A model generated the notes under the pieces. It ran no database searches. It was given only the letters and a program-made list of their open reading frames with translations, and was not told the DNA's origin. Shown here piece by piece: positions 59,808 through 64,000 of a stretch of 64,000 nt of DNA. Location: NCBI RefSeq assembly GCF_045348435.1, contig NZ_CP157484.1:1054001-1118000 (forward strand). The letters are read 5' to 3'. The stretch comes from Alsobacter sp045348435. GTDB lineage: Bacteria > Pseudomonadota > Alphaproteobacteria > Rhizobiales > Beijerinckiaceae. Position numbers and translations under genes: made by a program. Position 1 is the stretch's first letter. Each line of letters starts with the position of its first letter.

Positions 59808-60806
59808 CTACTTGGCGACGAGCCAGCCCTGCTCGGCCGCGACCTTGCGGTTGCGCTCGAGATCCTCGTCGATGAAGGCCTTGAGCTGCGGACCGGTGAC
59901 GAATTCGGAGGTCTGCGAGCTGCGCTCGATATACTCCTTCCACTCCGGCGTCGCCTGGACCTTCTTCATCAGGTCGACATAGAAGGCGGCCTGGTCCGGC
60001 GTTACGCCGCCCGGCAGCCAGACGGTGCGCGGCTGCGAGTAGAGCGGCACGTTGAGGCCGCTCTCCACGCAGGTGGGGATGTCGTGCCAGCTCTCGGTCG
60101 CCGTCACCTTGGGCCCCTCGGGCAGCCGCTTGGTGTTGAAGACGCAGACCGGCCGCTGCGTGCCGCCGCGCCACTGCCCGATGCTCTCGGACGGGTTGTT
60201 CACATGCGAGCTGACATGCCCGCCGGCCAGCTGCACGGCCGCTTCGCTGCCGCTCTTGAACGGGATGTAGGTGACCTTGATCCCGGCCGCCTTCTCGATC
60301 AGCCGCGTCAGCGTCTCGTCGGTGTCCTTGGATTGGGCGCCGGCCATCTTGAAGTCGCCGGTCTTGGCCGCCTCGACATAGTCCTTGCCCGACTTGATGG
60401 GCGAATCCTGCTTCACCCAGAGCATGAACTCGTCCGACGCCACCGACGCGATCGGGGTGAGGTCGGTGTAGTTGAACGCCACCTTGGAGACGAGCGGCTG
60501 CGTCCAGGCGTTGGAGGTGCCGAAGATCACCTTGTAGGGGTCGCCCGCCTGGGACTTGCCGTAGACATAGCCCTCCGCGCCGCTGCCGCCGCCCTTGTTG
60601 GACACCACGATCGGCTGGTCGACCAGCTTGTGCTTGGTGATGGCGCTCTGCACGAGGCGGGCGAGATTGTCCGTTCCGCCGCCCGGACCCGCGGTGGCGA
60701 TGAACTCGATCGGCTTGGTGGGCTCCCAGGCCAGCGCCGGGGCGGCCCAGAGGACGACGAGCGGCGCGCTCGCGAGCAACGCCGTGCGGAGGGGGGAAGA
60801 TGTCAT
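59808..60806 (-). CDS. tripartite tricarboxylate transporter substrate-binding protein (Bug/TctC family)
   Basis: 332 residues. Signal MTSSPLRTALLASAPLVVLW...ALA. WEPTKPIEFIATAGPGGGTD is the Bug-family ligand loop, then PIVVSNKGGGSGAEGYVYGK and TYIPFKSGSEAAVQLAGGHV. The protein binds small carboxylates. The unusual preference for Asp/Trp around the site does not allow a substrate call. Confidence 0.93.
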   Translation of the reverse strand: MTSSPLRTALLASAPLVVLWAAPALAWEPTKPIEFIATAGPGGGTDNLARLVQSAITKHKLVDQPIVVSNKGGGSGAEGYVYGKSQAGDPYKVIFGTSNAWTQPLVSKVAFNYTDLTPIASVASDEFMLWVKQDSPIKSGKDYVEAAKTGDFKMAGAQSKDTDETLTRLIEKAAGIKVTYIPFKSGSEAAVQLAGGHVSSHVNNPSESIGQWRGGTQRPVCVFNTKRLPEGPKVTATESWHDIPTCVESGLNVPLYSQPRTVWLPGGVTPDQAAFYVDLMKKVQATPEWKEYIERSSQTSEFVTGPQLKAFIDEDLERNRKVAAEQGWLVAK

Positions 60807-60897
60807 CGACGCGTTCCTTGTTGTTTCCGTTCCCGGGTCTGGATGTCGCTTGGCGCGACCTTGTTATGGGTGTCGGCGGGCCTGGATTCCCGCTTCG

Positions 60898-62133
60898 TCA
60901 GGCGGCCGTCCCGGCCCGCGCGGCGGTCGGTCCGCGGGCCTGCGCAGCCACGACGGCGCCGTCGCGCTCGAAGGCGGCGACCTCCGCCGCGCTGAACCCC
61001 GCATCGGCGAGGATCTGGCGGGTGTCCTCGCCGAAGATCGGCGCGCCCTTGCGCACGCCGCCGGGCGTTTGGGAGAACTTGACCGGCAGGCCGATGGTCT
61101 TCACCGGCCCCAGCGTCGAATGCTCCACCTCCACCAGCATCTTGCGCGCGATGGTCTGCGGGTCGGACAAGGCCTGCAGCGTATCGAGGACCGGCCCGCA
61201 GGGCACCCCGGCGGCGTCGAACATCTCCAGCCAGTGGTCGGCGGGCTGCGTCTCGAAGATGCGGCCGAGCTCCTCGTCGAGCGCCGGCAGGTTGCCCATG
61301 CGGTCGGCGTTGGTGCGGAAGCGCGGGTCGTCGGCGAGCGCCGACGCGCCCATCGCGTCGAGCATGCGGATCCAGTTCTTCTGGTTGGCGCCGCCCACCA
61401 CGAACCAGCGGTCGCTGGCCTTGAAGGCCTGGTAGGGCGCGTTGAGCGGGTGGCCCGACCCCATCGCCTTCGGGGCCACGTCGGTGGCGAGCGCGATGGC
61501 CGACTGCCAGTAGGTCTGCACCAGCGCGGCCTCGAACAGGGACGTCTCGACCCACTGGCCCTCGCCGGTCTTCAGGCGGTGCGCGTAGGCGGCCAGGATT
61601 CCCATGGCGGCCAGGATCCCGGCCGTGATGTCGGAGAGCGGCGGCCCGCATTTGGCGGGCGGCCCGCCGGCTTCGCCGGTGAAGCTCATGATGCCGCTCA
61701 TGGCCTGCGCCACGAGATCGAAGCCGCGCCGGTCCTTGTAGGGGCCGGTCCGGCCGAAGCCCGACAGGGAGCAGTAGATGAGCCCGGGATTGTCCGCCTT
61801 CAGGTCCTCATAGGCGAGGCCGAGGCGCCCCATCGCGCCGGGGGCGAAGTTCTCCACCAGCACGTCCGCCTGCCGGGCGAGCCGGCGCAGGACCTGCTTG
61901 CCGCCCTCGGTCTTCAGGTCGACGACGAGCCCGCGCTTGTTGCGGTTCATCATCATGAAGGCGGCGGCCTCGTCGCCGATCTTGGGCGGGACGGAGCGCC
62001 TGGTGTCGTCGCCGTCGGGATTCTTCTCGATCTTGATGACGTCGGCGCCCATGTCGGCCAGCATCAGGGTGCAGGTGGGGCCGGCCATCACATGCGTCAG
62101 GTCGATGACTTTCAGTCCGCTGAGAGGACCCAT
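60898..62133 (-). CDS. class III CoA-transferase (CaiB/BaiF family)
   Basis: 411 residues. LSGLKVIDLTHVMAGPTCTL, LADMGADVIKIEKNPDGDDT, RNKRGLVVDLKTEGGKQVLR, LVENFAPGAMGRLGL and GFGRTGPYKDRRGFDLVAQA; the catalytic Asp168 lies in PPLSDITAGIL. Transfers CoA between acyl-CoA and a free acid. With a Tct transporter and a crotonase next to it, it probably activates the imported carboxylate. Confidence 0.92.
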   Translation of the reverse strand: MGPLSGLKVIDLTHVMAGPTCTLMLADMGADVIKIEKNPDGDDTRRSVPPKIGDEAAAFMMMNRNKRGLVVDLKTEGGKQVLRRLARQADVLVENFAPGAMGRLGLAYEDLKADNPGLIYCSLSGFGRTGPYKDRRGFDLVAQAMSGIMSFTGEAGGPPAKCGPPLSDITAGILAAMGILAAYAHRLKTGEGQWVETSLFEAALVQTYWQSAIALATDVAPKAMGSGHPLNAPYQAFKASDRWFVVGGANQKNWIRMLDAMGASALADDPRFRTNADRMGNLPALDEELGRIFETQPADHWLEMFDAAGVPCGPVLDTLQALSDPQTIARKMLVEVEHSTLGPVKTIGLPVKFSQTPGGVRKGAPIFGEDTRQILADAGFSAAEVAAFERDGAVVAAQARGPTAARAGTAA

Positions 62134-62191
62134 GGCGATCTCGTTCTTGATGGGGGGGGGAACCGCGGGAGGAGAGCCCGGCGCGCGGGCG

Positions 62192-63016
62192 CTACTCTCC
62201 CTTGAAGCGAGGCGGGCGCTTGTTCAGGAAAGCTTCCATGCCCTCGCGGAAATCCTGGCTCATGTAGCACATGAGGATCAGGTCCTGTCCCTCTGCGGGA
62301 GCGTTGTGTTCGGCGATCCGGCGCAGGCCCTCCTTGGTGGCCTGCATGGTCAGGGGCGCGTGGCCCACCATCATCGTCGCGAGCTCGTCGGCGCGGCGGC
62401 GGGCCGCCTCCGGGGTGTCCAGCACCTCGCTGAGCAGCCCGATCCGCTGCGCCTCCTCGGCCTCCACCAGCCGGGCGGTGAAGATCATGTCCTTGACCCG
62501 CGCGGGGCCGATCAGCTGGCTGAGCCGGGCCAGGTTGGCGATGGACAGGCAGTTGCCCAGCGTCCGCGCGATCGGAAAGCCGAACCTGGCGTTGGCCGAT
62601 CCGATGCGGATGTCGCAGCGCGCCGCGATGCCGGCCCCGCCGCCGGTGCAGGCTCCCACGATGGCGGCGATCACGGGGACGCGGCAGCGGTCGATGGTGC
62701 CCAGCACCCGATCGATGCGGGCCTCGTAGCCCAGCGCGTCCTCGGGCGTCGAGAAGGCGCGGAACTGCGAGATGTCGGTCCCCGCCGCGAAGGCCTTGTC
62801 GCCCGCCCCGGTGATGACCATGACCCGGATCGAGGGGTCGTGGTTCACGGCCTCGCAGATCGCGGCCAGCTTCTCGTACATCGCGAAGGTGAGGGCGTTG
62901 CGGGCCTCCGGCCGGTTGAACGTGATCCGGGCGATTCCGTCCCGCGCTTCATAGAGAAGCTCGTCGGTGTCCTGCCGGGCGCTCCCCTGGCTGGCGGCGA
63001 CTGCGCTATCCGTCAT
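62192..63016 (-). CDS. enoyl-CoA hydratase/isomerase family (crotonase) protein
   Basis: 274 residues from the ATG at 63016, 4 nt after GGAGG. ARITFNRPEARNALTFAMYE, GDKAFAAGTDISQF (oxyanion loop) and GACTGGGAGIAARCDIRIGS are crotonase motifs. The two glutamates of enoyl-CoA hydratase appear replaced by Ile149 (GFPIA for GQPE) and Asp176, so simple hydration is doubtful; isomerase, CaiD-like or another crotonase reaction is possible. First gene of the leftward operon. Confidence 0.88.
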   Translation of the reverse strand: MTDSAVAASQGSARQDTDELLYEARDGIARITFNRPEARNALTFAMYEKLAAICEAVNHDPSIRVMVITGAGDKAFAAGTDISQFRAFSTPEDALGYEARIDRVLGTIDRCRVPVIAAIVGACTGGGAGIAARCDIRIGSANARFGFPIARTLGNCLSIANLARLSQLIGPARVKDMIFTARLVEAEEAQRIGLLSEVLDTPEAARRRADELATMMVGHAPLTMQATKEGLRRIAEHNAPAEGQDLILMCYMSQDFREGMEAFLNKRPPRFKGE

Positions 63017-63111
63017 CATCCCTCCTTGGCCTGCACGCCGTCCCGGACGCCCGGCGGGGTGCGGGTCCGAGAGGGCTTCCTCCACGCCGTCTGCTGCGGC
63101 TATAAGGGCAG

Positions 63112-63186
63112 TTTGAATGCACAATTCGCCTCATGCAACCTGTTTTGACAGGCTCCATCGTCTCGGACGGAAACTTTGCATTCAAA
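63112..63186. promoter_or_regulatory. paired inverted sites in the crotonase/gntR divergent region
   Basis: TTTGAATGCA (63112-63121) and TGCATTCAAA (63177-63186) are exact inverse complements 55 bp apart. The second also makes TTTGCATTCAAA (63175-63186), an inverted TTTG-N4-CAAA. Placed between the leftward operon and the GntR gene, they are likely operators of that regulator. Confidence 0.55.
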
Positions 63187-63208
63187 AGCGACAGAGCGGA
63201 GAGGGCGG

Positions 63209-63904
63209 ATGCTGCACGACGAGGTGGTCTCGAATCTCCGCGGAATCCTGATCGAGGGCGAGATCCCGCCCGGCGCGCGCATTCCCGAGCGGGAGCTGTG
63301 CGAGCGGTTCGGCATCTCCCGCACGCCGCTGCGCGAAGCCCTGAAAGTGCTGGCCGCCGAGGGCTACGTCGTCCTGCTGCCGCACCGGGGCGCGCAGGCC
63401 GCCAAGCTCACCCGCAAGGACGTGGCGGACCTGTTCGAGGTGGTCGAGGGGCTGGAGGCCAAGGCCGGCGAACTGGCCTGCGCCCGCATCAGCGACGCCG
63501 AGATCGCCGAGGTCGCGGCGCTCCACCGCGAGATGGCGGAGCATCACCGGCGCGGCGACCTGCCGTCCTACTACCGGTGCAACCGGCGCATCCACGAGCT
63601 CATCGTGGCGGCGGCCGACAATGCGGTGCTGTCGGCGGTCTACCAGTCCGTCACCGCGCGGATCAGGCGCGCCCGCTTCGTCGCCCCAATGCCGCAGGCC
63701 CACTGGGACCTTGCCATCCTGGAGCACGAGGCCATCTTGAACGCGCTGACCCGGCGCGACAGCGGCTCGCTGGCCTATCTGTTGAGCCGGCACATGCGCC
63801 ACAAGCGCGAGGAGACGGAGCGGGCCGGCTTCGCGGCCGACGCGGAAGAGCCGCCGCGTCCCCGCCGGACCCGCAAGGCCAACGGCCACGCGAAGGAGAC
63901 CTGA
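63209..63904 (+). CDS. GntR family regulator (FadR subfamily, FCD domain)
   Basis: 231 residues. Winged helix (SNLRGILIEGEIPPGARIPE, LCERFGISRTPLREALKVLA) and FCD domain with EVVEGLEAKAGELACARI, CNRRIHELIVAAADN and HEAILNALTRRD. Basic C-terminal tail. GGAGAGGG precedes the ATG at 63209; the frame opens from TTG 63176 inside the operator. It probably controls the divergent Tct/CoA-transferase operon and the gene that follows. Confidence 0.9.
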   Translation: MLHDEVVSNLRGILIEGEIPPGARIPERELCERFGISRTPLREALKVLAAEGYVVLLPHRGAQAAKLTRKDVADLFEVVEGLEAKAGELACARISDAEIAEVAALHREMAEHHRRGDLPSYYRCNRRIHELIVAAADNAVLSAVYQSVTARIRRARFVAPMPQAHWDLAILEHEAILNALTRRDSGSLAYLLSRHMRHKREETERAGFAADAEEPPRPRRTRKANGHAKET

Positions 63905-64000
63905 ATGCGCGTCGCACTTTTCTTGGGCCTGGCCGGGCTCGCCTGTGCGCCGGCGCAGGCGGCGGAAGGGCCCAAATTCGAGGGGTCCAAGATCGAGACC
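63905..64000 (+). CDS. start of an exported protein, cut by the window edge
   Basis: Begins directly after the GntR stop codon: MRVALFLGLAGLACAPAQAA, then EGPKFEGSKIET to the window end. The first 20 residues are a Sec signal peptide. The remainder is too short for a family call; a periplasmic binding protein or hydrolase fits the context. Confidence 0.6.
   Translation, partial: MRVALFLGLAGLACAPAQAAEGPKFEGSKIET

Overview
The window is GC-rich DNA (about 70% G+C by eye) from an alphaproteobacterium, most likely order Hyphomicrobiales (Rhizobiales). The evidence is a porin of the rhizobial type, a class II DAHP synthase, a DUF2865 protein, an ATM1-like exporter followed by psd and pssA, maf near yacG, a second gltX, and several small secreted proteins typical of that order. 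I could not fix the genus. I saw no rRNA, tRNA, CRISPR array, insertion sequence or prophage. It reads as ordinary chromosome broken up by small palindromic intergenic repeats.

Layout. 1-8.6 kb: end of a TadG-like protein, an L,D-transpeptidase, DAHP synthase, an outer-membrane barrel, gltX and small secreted proteins including CreA. 9-15.7 kb: cysS with a compositionally odd 3' segment, a 42-residue membrane protein, cimA, a LOG-family protein and a LysM protein. 15.8-21.9 kb: ATM1-like ABC exporter, psd, pssA, a phasin-like protein, maf, an SDR and yacG. 21.9-22.9 kb: a gene-free island of palindromic repeats. 22.9-27.7 kb: ring-cleaving dioxygenase, glgX and a DUF2189 protein. 27.7-34.4 kb: a hexuronate operon (TRAP dctPQM, GntR regulator, fructuronate reductase, uxuA). 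34.4-38.6 kb: ECF sigma/anti-sigma pair, a convergent fasciclin protein and a porin with a palindrome-rich upstream region.

38.6-47 kb: surface-polysaccharide genes (nucleotide-sugar epimerase and dehydrogenase, O-antigen ligase-like protein, DltD-like SGNH protein), then a 1056-residue ABC-exporter-like protein whose ATPase motifs all look destroyed and which ends in a cyclic-nucleotide-binding domain. This is the most unusual object in the window. 47-55 kb: many small genes (MoaD-like protein, beta-propeller, VOC, two VanZ proteins, ogt, lipoprotein, aldose epimerase) and a secreted metalloprotease with DUF4214. 55-64 kb: an orphan peptide-type binding protein, then a leftward operon (crotonase, class III CoA-transferase, TctC, TctB, TctA, AEC permease) divergent from a GntR regulator, probably for uptake and CoA activation of an unidentified carboxylate.

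Where an upstream in-frame codon exists, starts were chosen by Shine-Dalgarno spacing, overlap with the previous gene and N-terminal family fit. Motif positions are counted by hand and family calls are by eye, not by search.
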